Shown here in pieces: positions 1 to 20,400 of a stretch of DNA of 64,000 nt. The position numbers and the translations under genes are program-made. The DNA is from Ptychodera flava. Lineage: Eukaryota > Hemichordata > Enteropneusta > Ptychoderidae. The stretch covers positions 46,813,342-46,877,341 of the forward strand of contig NC_091934.1 in the NCBI RefSeq assembly GCF_041260155.1, in the 5' to 3' direction. Within the stretch, counting starts at the first letter, position 1. Every line of letters begins with the position of its first letter. The notes beneath the pieces were generated by a model that did no database searches, had not been told where the DNA came from, and worked only from the letters and a program-made list of their open reading frames with translations.

Positions 1-26
1 ATCCCCAATACACAGTAATTAGATCA

Positions 27-7490
<7,464 letters not shown>

Positions 7491-7495
7491 GGCCT

Positions 7496-7715
7496 AATTA
7501 TCACGATTGGAACTAATTTGGGATAGTTAATGGTGAAGTAATCCCCATTTAATCTTCAAATGCGATCTCATCTGCTTTTCTTTTTACATTACACACTTGT
7601 TTTTATGAGTAATTTGTAATATTGCAACATTCAGATTTACGACACCTAACACTTTTGAGAAATTTGAAAAATATGAAAATCCAATTATCCCAAATTAGTT
7701 CCAATCGTGTTAATT
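7496..7715. repeat. Short inverted-repeat element (MITE-like)
   Basis: Two arms of about 35 bp face each other at 7496-7531 and 7681-7715. Both carry the core ACGATTGGAACTAATTTGGG (or its complement) with few differences, around an AT-rich centre with no coding potential. This is the shape of a small non-autonomous DNA transposon. The exact ends and target duplication are unclear, so no superfamily is assigned. Confidence 0.55.
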
Positions 7716-8075
7716 CTAACGCTATACAGGCCATATCGCCCCTGCTCAAAATTTCTACAGGAGCAGCCAAAACAAAAACTGCACAAGAGAAAGTCAAATA
7801 TGACTTGGCAAAAGTTTAGAAAGCCTTCAGAAAGTTCACATATTCTCATTACAAGATATGATGTTCGTTATCATTTACATATATCCGCGAACGCGTCACA
7901 CATTCGGATATCGCGTGCCGCCACGTGGTTGGGCGAGATATGGAACAATCGGATTTCCAATGGTTCTGTGTTCAACGTATTTCGAACGCATTCTTCCAGT
8001 GTTAGCGTCAGGAAGGAAAATATTCATGAAGATCGTTGCACATTACTGGGAGTAGTAAACATCATAGGCAACGAA

Positions 8076-8677
8076 ATGGCACCACATATCGTCATCGTGG
8101 GACTATTTCTGACTGCCTGTGAGTAAATCTCATGACTTTCTCGTCTGGGCAGTGTGTGGTTTCCAATAAGTTTTATCTGCTGAATCTGAACGGTGAACAA
8201 TGCTAAATTACCAAACGGCCTCGCTAAAGAGCAAATGCATCGATAATTTACGTGTCGGATATTATTCTATTTTCCAATTTGGTCCTTCAAACAGATGACA
8301 GCCACACTCTTCATTATCATATAGGAATTTGAATTTCACTGCATACTTTCACAATTTGTTGGATCTGCAACTGTCTTATTAGCTTAATAAGTTGTAAAAT
8401 TGCATGCATTAGGAACATTTCTTTGTACCCCGGCCAGGTTTGCAAGGCTCAGTCAATTATGGAGCATTTGCGCAAGTCACCGGGGGTACGGCAACAGCGG
8501 GTACTGCAGGTACGGACAGTGGTATGACAGTAGTAACGGAAGAAGCAACCACTTACGGACAAACCGGAACACCAGAACCAGCATGGTGTCACGTTTGTGA
8601 GTTTGAAACTGACAATGCCGAATGTAACACCGTAAGTTATAGTTTGTTTTAATCTGGTGCTTTGGTATCGTACTTCG

Positions 8678-8726
<49 letters not shown>

Positions 8727-8737
8727 GATCATGATTG

Positions 8738-8768
<31 letters not shown>

Positions 8769-8900
8769 AATAAGGATGTTGTTGTCGTTGATGATGGTGA
8801 CGATGATGATGATGATGGTGACGATGATGATGAAGATGATGTCGTTGATGATGATGATGATGATGATAACGATGATGGTGACGATGATGATAATGATAAC

Positions 8901-8940
<40 letters not shown>

Positions 8941-8967
8941 GTGACGATGATGGTGATGATGATGATA

Positions 8968-9059
<92 letters not shown>

Positions 9060-9125
9060 GATGATGTCGTTGATGATGATGATGATGATGATAACGATGA
9101 TGGTGACGATGATGATAATGATAAC

Positions 9126-9186
<61 letters not shown>

Positions 9187-12100
9187 GTGACGACGATGAT
9201 GATCAGCAGCAGCACCCACATTTGAAGAACCGTCTTATTACACTTCTACATCGCATGCAGGGCTCGAAATTAACTTTTTCCCCTGGTAGTCCACTTGGGC
9301 TACCATTTTCTGAAGTTGGTAGCCCAGTGACAATGGCTGGTAGCCCATGCATTTCATAGTTCAGGGATATTTTACCCTTAACCAGGCAAGAAAAGACCTA
9401 TTTTTCAAGACTCTGCCCAATGTGAATTTTCTATTCATTTGATGTAAATACTTGCACACCTTTAAGATTCCAAGACAAGAAATTGACCATTTTAAACCAA
9501 CAATTCTCTAGTGTTTAAAAAGCTCAGAACCCCCGTAAATTGTATATTTTCGGGAAGCCTAGATATAGGGAAACAGTTTGGTTAACATAGTCACACCATT
9601 GTTTACATAACTATCACGTGACAGGTAATTTGCATAACCTTTCAAAAATCGGTTTTCCCTATGTTTTGTTTCAATGCTTTGAGATATGTGGCTGAAATTT
9701 GTGTGAGTGCAAGTTGTCAAAGGGTCTTCAAAATTATGTCTCAGAATTTTTTAAACCTTCTACAACAGTTTTATGCCAGAAAAACTTCCAGAGCAGTGAA
9801 TTTAAGCGTAGTTGATTTCTTTAAAATTGTGCTCCAAAAAAACTAAGCAAGATATAAAAATCTGAGACACACTTGGAAGAGCGTTGTGACAGCTTACATT
9901 CCAGCAAGTTTGAGTCAGATATTTTGAAGTATTGAGACAAAACATAGGAAAAACCGATTTTTGAAAGGTTATGCAAATTACCGTGTCACGTGATAGTTAT
10001 GTAAACAATGGAGACACTGTGCTTCGCAAAATGTTCCCCTATATCTAGGCTTTCAGAAAATGTATACTTTACAGGGTTCTGAGCTTATTAACCGTTAGAG
10101 AATTGTTAGATTAAAAAGGTCAAATTCTTGTCTTGGAACCTTAATACCCAAAGGAAAACAGTAGTATGAATTTGACAGCATTGACACTCAAAAGTTTGGT
10201 GACGTATTGACAATCCGTTTCATACTCAGAGTTGTATGCAAATTTTGACAGTCGCCATGACAATGACTTTCTCTCAGTCAATGAGACATACACTGTAGCG
10301 TAGCATGGCTAGAATACAGCATATGATTTCTGTGCAGGGGAGGAGACAATAATTTCCGTGTAACTGTGATTGATACATTATGATCTAAATGTAGTGAAAA
10401 TGCATTTTCATTGGCCATAATTTCCTGTGCCTGTCAACCAAGTACATCATTTCAGATATTGAATCATTGTTGCAAAATTCCACTGCGCTGTTGTCTTTGC
10501 AATTTGCATGACAAAGTCATAGTCTGGCCTTTCTGTATCCAGCTAGCTAGCTAGGTTTGACTACATTCAGCTCATCCCAAAGTGACGGACATCGCATGCC
10601 AAGTTTCAAGTTCTGATTTTGGCTCTGGTAGTCCACGTTGGCTACCATTTCATGGATTTTGGTAGCCCCAGGGAAAAGTTGGTAGTCTGTGGACGCGGGA
10701 CTACCGCTAATTTCGAGCCCTGGCATGAATCAAATACCTTCATGGCGCATTAAACATTGTCTCGCGATAAAACATATGACAATTCGCGTGGCTGGTGACG
10801 CGTGTATTGTCGGCCTTTTCAGAAAACTCACGATACGAGTCGTGCCATTCTAGCCGTGATGAAAGTTTGTTATAAAGTCGAACCAAAAGTGAACATCGAT
10901 GGTTGGCAGTCCTTAATAAAAGCAAGGGGGACCGAATTTCTTTTATACATTTTCGATAATGTCTATCGATGTTATTATGATTGGAGGAATGCATTTGATA
11001 GCGCAATATTCTCTCCTACACTTTACATTTCAGGCAAGTGATGGTACGCCAAATATTGAATATTGTACAGGTCAGGAGACACCTACATGCTGGACACAAC
11101 TTCGCTTCAATGAAAGGGGCAATGGATATCGTATAGAAGCAAAGGGCTGCATTGAAGTGGTATGTGCTTCATTTAAACTTTCAGGAAATTCTAAATATTT
11201 AAGTGATTCAAAGGGTCTGAACTGATCTCAGATAAATGACGTCATCAAGTTTTATTAGATTCTAAATGTACTTTCGAGAAATATCTGATGGGTTATCTTC
11301 TTGTTAAGGTAGAACGCACAGACATTCGGACTCTCAAACTTTTACAATTCTCTTCCGATATACCACATGTGGGGGTTCATTTTAAAGCTCTTGGTGAAAG
11401 AACACTTTTCACCTGCAAAGTTTTTCGAAATTCGAGTTAACACAGGGATGGCGGAAATTTTGAATTTCCAATATCGGAAATCTTGGGTAATTTGTTTCTC
11501 TAGTACCAAAATTTGCACGGTGACCCCCTATTTTTATTCTTGATTTTGAAAGAGAATGATTGAAAGGTTCCTTGAGGAAAGTAAGAGCAAAAGTTTAAGT
11601 CTTTCACTTTCGAGGTGCATACTACCTTAAACATCTTGAAAGTCTCCGATACGGTCACCACTAACATTCGAGATTGGTGACGTCATTCGACAGATTTGTT
11701 CAATGCAAATTTGCACATTTCCATCTATGGTAAGTCGGCCATGTTTACTCATATAGAGAACATCAGGCAGTACTAGAGACGCACTTGTTTTTTGCAATGG
11801 CTATCTGAGTGAAAATCAATGGTTGGCCACTATAGATATCCATGACAGAATGCCTATAATATTCACATGAACAGTTTGGATGCATTTGAAGAGCAAGTAT
11901 AACAAAGGGTGTGGAATTTAAAATTTCCATTTTTTCAGAGAACTAAAAACTTTTCTAAAGTTAACACACACATTTTTGGAAAATAAAAGTTTTCTGCTTT
12001 TCACTTTCCCCCAAAGTGTATGAATTTGTGTTAGTCTACAAACAATAGGTTGGGGTTAAGTGCGCTTGAACAGTGTTGTTGAATTTTCATCTTTTAAGAC

Positions 12101-12814
12101 GATCTTCTGCATAGTTATGTGGGTTTTTGTTTTGTTTTTTCTGAAATGGTATCATTTTTTGTCATGGTTTTTGAAAAGCATTGCGGAGATCGCAAAGGTG
12201 CCACTTATCTGCAAATGTGGTCAAGAAAATTGGAAGCATGTGGAGTGCCCTCAACCGTTGTATTTGAATTTTCCAAAGATGGTTTGCGCAATTGACATTA
12301 AGATTCTTAACATCCTGATTCAGAAACAATTTGGACAGAAATATGTTTCATGTTTCTTCAAGACGGCCCTTATTTTGGATGATACTCATTTACCATGGCA
12401 TGCATCCTTGCGCATGCATGTCCCTGATTTGGGCACATTATGTGTGTATTCATATTTATCATATTGGCGTGTATCACTCCCTGTCAGTTTCTTTCCTGTA
12501 AGGATTGACCCGAATCAAATCATTCTTTTTCCTTTTATTACCAGGATGAATGTTACGAATATCTGGAATATGAAATGTTCAGTGATGACTACATGACATG
12601 TCATGGCGGTGAAATTCCAAACCCAGGTTTGGTATGCAACTATTGCTGCTCTCAGCATGATATGCCTGGATGCAACGATGATTTCCCATGGTACATCACA
12701 GTAAATGAACCAAATGAATGGGATGATGCATTAGATGCACCTGGTGCTGGAGTTGGCGCTATCTTTGCAAACACTCTACTCACCATAATATCACTCCTGG
12801 TCTCACATTTTTAA
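8076..12814 (+). CDS. Ly6/uPAR-type (three-finger) GPI-anchored surface protein, four exons
   Basis: Exons 8076-8118, 8438-8631, 11034-11159 and 12545-12814 join in frame with GT/AG borders and give 210 residues. The start MAPHIVIVGLFLTACLQG reads as a signal peptide. A Thr/Gly-rich stretch follows (GGTATAGTAGTDSG), then a cysteine-rich domain: WCHVCEF, AEC, EYCTGQETPTCW, EAKGCIEV, DECYEYL, MTC, and the closing CNYCCSQHDMPGCND. That last motif fits the CC-x-x-D-x-CN signature of Ly6/uPAR domains. The C-terminus has a small-residue site (DAPGAGVG) followed by a hydrophobic tail ending in LLTIISLLVSHF, as for GPI attachment. Family members act outside the cell as receptors, co-receptors or channel modulators; this one's partner cannot be told. 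Fold assignment is confident, orthology is not. An alternative splice form or a secreted product is possible. Confidence 0.82.
8680..9207 (+). repeat. (GTT)n / (GAT)n compound microsatellite in Ly6-like intron 2
   Basis: About 45 bp of GTT repeats run into roughly 470 bp of GAT/GATGGT/AAC variants. A block of about 85 bp containing GAAGATGATGTCGTTGATG occurs twice (near 8830 and 9056), so the array grew partly by internal duplication. Long open frames on both strands here (poly-Met, poly-His, poly-Ile) are products of the repeat, not genes. Confidence 0.95.
9258..10722. mobile_element. Fold-back hAT-like non-autonomous DNA transposon
   Basis: The ends are inverted copies beginning CAGGGCTCGAAATTA, extended by blocks about wall-like pairs reading 'ggtagtccac..ggctaccattt'. 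A second pair of long arms lies inside (about 9530-9680 against 9930-10085), containing CACGTGA and the word ATTGTTTACATAACTATCACG in opposite senses. GCATG lies directly outside both ends (9253-9257 and 10723-10727), a probable 5-bp target duplication. The CAGGG start and short duplication suggest the hAT superfamily. There is no transposase, so it must have moved with another element's enzyme. It sits in intron 2 of the Ly6-like gene. Confidence 0.8.
11308..11626. mobile_element. TTAA-flanked MITE
   Basis: TTAA lies on both sides (11304-11307 and 11627-11630). The ends are GGTAGAACGC and, inverted, GGTAGTATGC. There is no coding sequence. TTAA duplications point to piggyBac or Kolobok mobilisation. 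A diverged relative lies at 35355-35560 and a 3' fragment at about 47905-47995. It sits in intron 3 of the Ly6-like gene. Confidence 0.75.
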
Positions 12815-14496
12815 TGCGCACTAAGTCATGTTTGGATACCCATATCACAAGAAAATTGTAAACATTTTGATTTCATGCTATCCTTGATCTAAGCAGAAAA
12901 TTTTTCAGGCAAAAAGCAAAAATACTTCGGAGCAATGTACATGACATAACTTGAAGGGGAAATGAATGATGCATTTTTTATTTTGCTGATTATTTCCTCT
13001 GTAATCACAGTATTCTTGTAATGACTAGGTGTGCGAAACTTTCAACATTATGTGTATTTATGAAGCTGATTAAATGCGGATGATATACACATTATACAAG
13101 TCTCATATTCTTTTGATTCAATTTTGATGTATAAAAATCTTCCATAAAAATCTTGGAAAAGGAGTTTGTGCCAAATGGATTCCTTTTTATTGCTTATATT
13201 GGAATACACTGACATGCAGACTGTAACAGATGGGATTCAAGGCACATATCTACAATGGGATAGGCACAGGGTCAGGCTGAATTTGCCAGATAAATGTTGC
13301 ATCAGAGCAATCGTTCTTTTACTGGTTCCATGATGCATAGCTATAGGGTATGCAAAGTGTACGTTACCCGTAGAACTTTTTAGCAATAGGGTAGACGCAC
13401 AATGCAAGGGTCCATCCTGACTTATATTGTCATCGGCGATGGATATAAAATACACAGTGTTTTTGACGTTGCTCATTTGTGTCATTCTTGTATAACAATC
13501 CGTTGCACAACACAAAATCAGTAAGATTGTTGTTTGAGTGTGTATAGTTTTTAATGCAGCCACAGCAATGCATTATGGGATAACCGGGAAAAGGTCTATT
13601 ATTCTGTCTCTGTGTATCACTTAAATACGGGCATCCACAGACATGCAGACTGTGACTGATATGGTACAAGTATAAAGCTATAATATGACAGACACTGTGA
13701 GGGACAAACGCTGTCACATCATTTAGCATTATAGCTACTATACTTCATGTTGGATAACATCACTGAGCACAAACTAACATTTTCGACACAATTAAAAGCC
13801 CAACCAAAGTTAATTTGGGTGTTGTTTTCAAGCAAACCACAAATTACCACTCATCAATGGAAATGTGAAGGTATTAATGTGAGTAAGAATACAGAGTTCA
13901 ACAACCTGTACAATCCAAGTGATGTATCACTGATTAATAAAACCATGTACAGGCTTGGAAGAATGAAAACTGATCAGAGAAAACAATTTTACAAATCTAA
14001 GTAATCTTAGGGAGTTCTATTTCCAATAAAATTAGGAAAAGACCCTAATAGTAAATCCTACTTTTTTCATAAGGCAGACTGGTCCCATTGTCTTCAAGAG
14101 CACAAGCAAGTCAAAAGAAATTTTATTTTACGTCAGACATGGTTACTGAAGGTAGCAAATTTACGCATAGAGACACAGTATTGAAAATATTACTAAAGTT
14201 TTATTTTCAAAGATCAAGACTTCACAATGCAATGATTCATTTTGTTCAGAACTAAGAATTTCACTATTTTTTACACAGTTTTGGTACATAGTATGTCACA
14301 TCTATAGATTGTGTCCTCAGTAAAATCCCTTGAATTCATGGGATGTACAGCTAAGTTGCAATATTGTATGCAGGAAACTTCCACAGTATTAACCCTTGCA
14401 ACACTTACAACAATACACCACATCAAACAAACGTCAGCACATTTGCAGATTTACAACGGCTGAATAGAGATATAACATTGGTATAAAGAACTCTTG
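12815..14496. other. Between the Ly6-like gene and prohibitin-2; 3' UTRs, no gene recognised
   Basis: The two genes converge here, so both 3' UTRs must lie in this stretch. Two segments near 13215 and 13640 share the word ACATGCAGACTGT and look like a diverged repeat. I see no coding exon and no clear poly(A) site that I would defend. Confidence 0.45.
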
Positions 14497-17400
14497 TTAT
14501 TTCTTTTTGTTGTCCACCGTTAATTTATCAGCTGATTCATCAAATTCTCCACTCGTTACGTTCAACATTAGACTATTTGCATTCAAGTAGACTCTGTTCT
14601 GAGAAGCGGCAATCTGAAATAGAAGATGAGAAATATTTGAGTGAAATGTCTGCGCCAGGAACACAATCTCTCTCTCTCTCTACTCTCTCTCTCTCTCTAC
14701 TTTGTACTTGAAGTAATTTGCATTATTATTTATTACGATCTGCTTTCCGCATTGAGCACTGTAATTTCCTATGCGGACATCTGTGTACTTCTTCGATCAA
14801 TGTTATTGATGGTCTTAAAGACACCCTCTATTACAGAGTTTTAATCAAAGACAGGTGAAATATTATCTTCATCTTTGAGTATAGGATGCCATATCAGGGT
14901 GCATAAATATTCTCCATTGATAACAAAGAGTTATTTAGAAGTTATTACATGAAGTTTGGTCAATATCGTGTTGTATTTAAATGATGTATCCATATTTGGA
15001 CAGGTAGCGCATAAACATGTCAAAATGCAAACTGAAGATCATTTTTTAATGCAAAAATATGGGTGAACAAGATGCACAGTGACAGAATTTCTTAATAACA
15101 GACACTTACTGTCCTGGCTATATTCTGAGCAGCTCTAACTTTTCTAAGTTTCAGGTAACCTGGATTTTTACCTATTGATTCTCCAATGTAGAAATACAAG
15201 TTAAGAAAAATCATCAGTGAGGAAATCATAAAGCAGTTGATTAATGGTCACCACAAAGGTTAAAGGTCATCAGATTACTAAAGATATTAGCTCATATCTG
15301 TCAAGAACGTGACTGTCAATAATGCCAAATCCATCCCATAATACCCATTCCCATCCCCCTCTGGCTGTAGTGTCACCTGATTACCTGGTTGCTGGTACTA
15401 TGGCAACAAGACCGGCAAGGTTAACACCACTTAAATGTATGTCTGGCCTTACAGTGAGTATGTATGTATCTATCACATACCCACCAAGATTACAGACACT
15501 TGGCAAAATACTCTGGTTTTCTTGCTAGCTGTTCATTGACAGGTTAGCTGTAGTGCATTAACTCATCATGTGACCTTCAGTGACCAATCAGAATGTGTCC
15601 CATTTGACTGTACCGTGACAAAGAGCAGTGTCCACACACTCAACATCTGATAAGTGTTGTTAATAATATTTCAGGCCAATAAAATTGTTAAGATGGCGTC
15701 AGTGCCACTGCTTTTCACCTCTGTTGTTCATCTCACAGATAAAATGAATAGATAACTTCATTGTTACCTCATCCTGGAATCAAAAGGTTCACTCTATCTG
15801 AACTAAATTCACATATTCTTTCAATACATTACAAGTCCCCACTGTTCATGCCACACATTCTTTCAGTTTGTTTGAAAGGCTCCTTCTTTTGAAGAATAAT
15901 GTGTGAACTCCAATAGCTTGTACAATATGAGGACATCTACTCCTTAGACATGCTTCATGAAGATATCGTAGGGGTCAGAGTCAAGGTATTTAAAGTGTTG
16001 GGAAGGTAGGTGTGGCCAGGGGGTGTTTAACCCAGACATGGTTGGGGCTAAGGTGAAGGCAAGTGTTGGGAAGGTAGGTGTCAAGGAAGTACCTGTCCAA
16101 GAATCAAAACTGACTCAAACACAATTTCAAAGGATATCATTTTAGCAGCTTGGGCTTCTCCCTCAGCTTGTACAACTTTCCTATTTTTTTCTTGCTTAGC
16201 TTGTTCTACGATGAATTGCGCCCTCTGTGCTTCCTGCTGGGCAACCTGCTTGGCTTCAACTGCAGCTGCATACTCCTTGCCTGGTTAGTCACAAAAATAT
16301 GGCAAATGTTAACAAGCCTAGTGTAAGGTTTTAAGGCTGTGTCATGGGATGTCTATCATAAACAAGAGAAAAAGTTGAAGATTTTCTTTTCCTTATCCTC
16401 TTGACAAAATGCTGCATTGTAAATTGATTAATGAGTAACAGTACTGTTGAAAATCTGATTTAATGTAACAGGAATCTATGTCTGACATCCTTTTGCTTTC
16501 CTCAATAAAGTAATCATACAGACCCGCCAGAAAGTATTTACGCACCTCAAAAATAAACATTTGGCAAAAAATATAACTCAAAAATCGCACCAATGTGACT
16601 TATTTCCAAAAATAATTGATCTGCAGAAGGTTTAACCCATTTTAATCAATGCAGACCTGTTGTTGGACGTTAAATACAAACGTACGGCGAGTGTTTTCAA
16701 GATACCGAAATTTCCTATGGAAATTTCAATGGCGACGTACTCATTTGCATATCATTAACTCTGGCGCCAAAGTCCATGCGGTTAAATTTCTTCCATTCAT
16801 ATTCAAATATCGACCAATCAGGGTTTTTTAAATATAATTCTGATTAAATTTTGGGGCGGGAAAATCTGCCAGACTTGCTTATGAATATTCTGATAGAGGT
16901 CGTCGGAGGTTACTGTATAATTTCCTGTTGTTAAACATTGCGTGACTGAAACATGCCAAAAGTTCGAGAACTTCCGGAATACATGAAAGGACAAATAGAG
17001 GCACTTCATACTCAGGGTGTCAAAAACCGGGAAATCGCAAGGCAGCTGAGCATATCTGAAGGCAGTGTAAGGTACAACATCAAAAAACTGTCGCAACATG
17101 GTACCATGGCCAACGTACAACGGTCTGGACGCCCGAGGCTCACGACTGAACGGGAAGACAGAATGTTGGTGAGGTCGAGTCTGGCTGACAGGTTCGAGAC
17201 AGCGCGCGAACTCCGTGCAAAATTTCATGAAGACACCGGGAAACTCTTGAGTTTGAGTACAGTGAAATCACGGCTTTACAGAGGAGCTAGCCTTCGTGGA
17301 TGTGTTGCAAAGAAAAAGCCGAAATTGCAACCCGGCACATCGCAGCACGATTACAATTCGCTAGACATTATGTGAACTGGACACGGCTCAGTGGTCCCGT

Positions 17401-20400
17401 GTTATATGGACCGACGAGTCGAAATTTACGGTATTCCGAAGTCGCGGGAGAGTTTACGTACGACGACGACCTGGCGAGGAGTACGAAATACACTGATCCA
17501 AGATTTTACGATTTTTGTCTTTCATTGTCACCTATTTACGAAATATAGTTTAATTTTTCCTGAAAACCTTGTACAGTGTGTGCTATTTATTACTTTCGAA
17601 ACTTTTTTACTGCTGAAACTAGGTGCGTAAATACTTTCTGGCGGGTCTGTATTTTTCACACATCATTTGTCAAGATTGGCAGCCCTTTGGTATATTTGGT
17701 CCAATATTGAACCGGGAACAGAAAACATGAACCACAAAATTTACATTTCTGTACAAAATTGAATTCATAACTGTGTCAGATGATCTTGTTGGTGTAACTA
17801 AACATCATCTTAAGGATTTCAATGTCTGTACGACCATTTTGACTATATAAATTGCATCTGTAACATCCCCTACACATTTAGACTGTGTTACGTAAAGGTC
17901 ATCTGTGACATCCCCTACACAATATTCATTCTACTGAAACGTACACCAGCAAGGTGGCATTATACAGAGTATATTCACAATATATACTGATCATGTCATT
18001 TTTTTTGACATGCACTTTACAAGTGTAAAGCAGAACATTGGCTCATTCAAATACTTAAGACAGAAACAAAATCTGTGATTTGATCAGGAGCAATTTGCAC
18101 AATGGGAGCATACAAATGCTGTATTTAGAAAAGCAGGTTTGCTTACCAAAACTAAGTTCAGTTATAGCTACATCATCCAGAATGATATAAAAATCTTTGG
18201 CCCTTTCAACCAATTGTTGCCTGACCATGAGACTCACCTGAAATTAAAACACAGAAAGAATTAACACATTAAAATCACAGTCAGTGACACAATGGAGTCA
18301 GTGGACAGCGCTGAAATGCTATGAACAGTTCAAGCACTACTGTCCTTGACTTGACAAGAAAGATACAACTTGATGTAAAGGAAAGGTAGAAAATGGCCTC
18401 CAGTCAGCAAATTCAGATCAAGATGAATTACAATAACTTATGTGATTTACCACATTGGTCAAACAATGTATTTCTTTACTGAGCAGCATTGCAACATAGA
18501 GGGCGCTCTTCATATTTAAACTTTGGATGGGACTCTGAATGGTGGTTACGCTTAGTTTTTCTACAGACATCCACTTTCATCATCACTCCATTCTGCTATT
18601 TTCCTTTACACAAAAACTTGGCAGGCTGAAATTCAAGAACTATAAGAACTATATGGATGCATTAACCCTTTTCCTGCCGAGCGCCCCTGTCCGTTATCCT
18701 GCCAAGTCGGTCAAAACCGGCCCCCTTTTCCGTGTCTACAGAAGATAGGCTCTCCTGCACGCTTTCCTGCCAGGCATTTGGCGGGAAAATACCGCATTTT
18801 CGGGGTACGATTACCGACCATATACGTGTTAGACTTCAAAAATTTTGCATGCCCGTATAGAGGGGCAACCGCTGATGAGGTTGTGTCCAGAAAATGACGA
18901 GGTCACGGGCGTTGTTTGCCCCGGGGGACGTGCACTTTTATGCCCTTTTCTAGCTTACTTTCGCGGAAGTAAAGCTCGTTCGCCGGCACGCACGGCCACA
19001 CCGGGGAAACGTCACCTCTCTCGTGGGTTAGTAGAAGACCCAGGGGTTAGTGCTATGGGTGCGGGAGCACCCTCAAACCTGTCCTGTTTCCCTGGGTTGT
19101 GTCACTTGGCCACGTACTTTGAACGACTTGGAAGAGTCGCACATTGCAGTCTGCTTTGACGTAGTGTCAACGACATAGTTCCGCCATTGAAGGAAGGCGT
19201 GTACGTAGTTTGGCCAGTTCAGTGAACACTTAGCTCGTTAGTGTTACCGTTTCCTAACACGTTAGTTGTGCAGTTGTTACTAAGGTGCAGTTTTGTACCA
19301 CCTTAGCTCTGGACAGTGCAACTGCTCTATGCACTAACCCCAACGACAGATGGTTGGTACAACGTCTACGTCGCACGAGCACAGCCTCCGTTGGGCTGTG
19401 CCCCTCCCACGTGATACAACGCACGTTCATCCATTACTATAGCGTCCTTACGGATCTGCCAAAAACGAAAGTGGGGGTAAAAAACAAAACAAACGAAAAT
19501 ATGCGATCCATAGATAGTATTTATTCGGGAATAATTTACATTATGCCGAACAATAAATCTCGGAGTCTGTCTCGACGTCCGAGTGCATGGTCCGTGTTTC
19601 AAAAATTACAATCGGGGTGGCAGATCCGTGTTTCAAAAATTATAATAGGGGGAATTGTACAAAATAATCCGTCTAAACAAAACAAACGAAAATATGCGAT
19701 CCATAGATAGTATTTTATTCGGGAATAATTTACATTATGCCGAATAATAAATCTCAGAGTCTGTCTCGACGTCCGAGTGCATGGTCCGTGTTACAAAGAT
19801 TACAATCGGGGATTGTACAAAATAATCCGTGTTTCAATTTACAATCAGCGGGATCGTAAAGCACAAACAAACGGCACAACCGTGCTCAAAATGTGATCAT
19901 GGTCCGTGTTAAGAATACAGTCAAGCCACTGTTAGGCGAAGCTGTCCCCTGTCCGTTATTTACGTCGGGTTCTCTTGCTGATGGGTGTCGTCGGGGCTGT
20001 GTGAGTAGAGGTCTGCACGCCAATGCTCCTCTTACCTCGTAGCATCATGCGATGATGAAAAGCCGCAAAACACTCGCCCTCGTGAAGATGAACCCCGCAC
20101 AGACTACATCCTTTGGACGTCTCAGACAGTCGTCCGCTCGCAGTGGTCTTACCCTCTCTGCTACATACTTTACAGCATTTCTGCCGCCCCTCCAAACGGC
20201 TGACAACGTGCATCGGCTGATTTTGTGGATTGATGTACGAGGCAAGAGAAACAGTGGCCTCGACCTCTCTCACACTGGGCTGCGATCGCCCACAATAACC
20301 GCCAATGAGTTGTTTCCCGACACGCAGATGAAACATCTTATGGGTCAGCTTACTATCAGGGTGTACATGCTTGAAGCATATATATGCATTTACCAGGGCA

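Noticed and set aside
8449-9225. Long open frames reading poly-His, poly-Ile or poly-Met on both strands
   Set aside because: They are translations of a GAT/GTT microsatellite that lies in an intron of the Ly6-like gene.
16081-16137. Read-through of prohibitin-2 exon 5 ([16 protein letters not shown]) to a GT donor near 16093
   Set aside because: The residues do not match any prohibitin, and the AT-AC joint at 16137 restores the conserved protein exactly.
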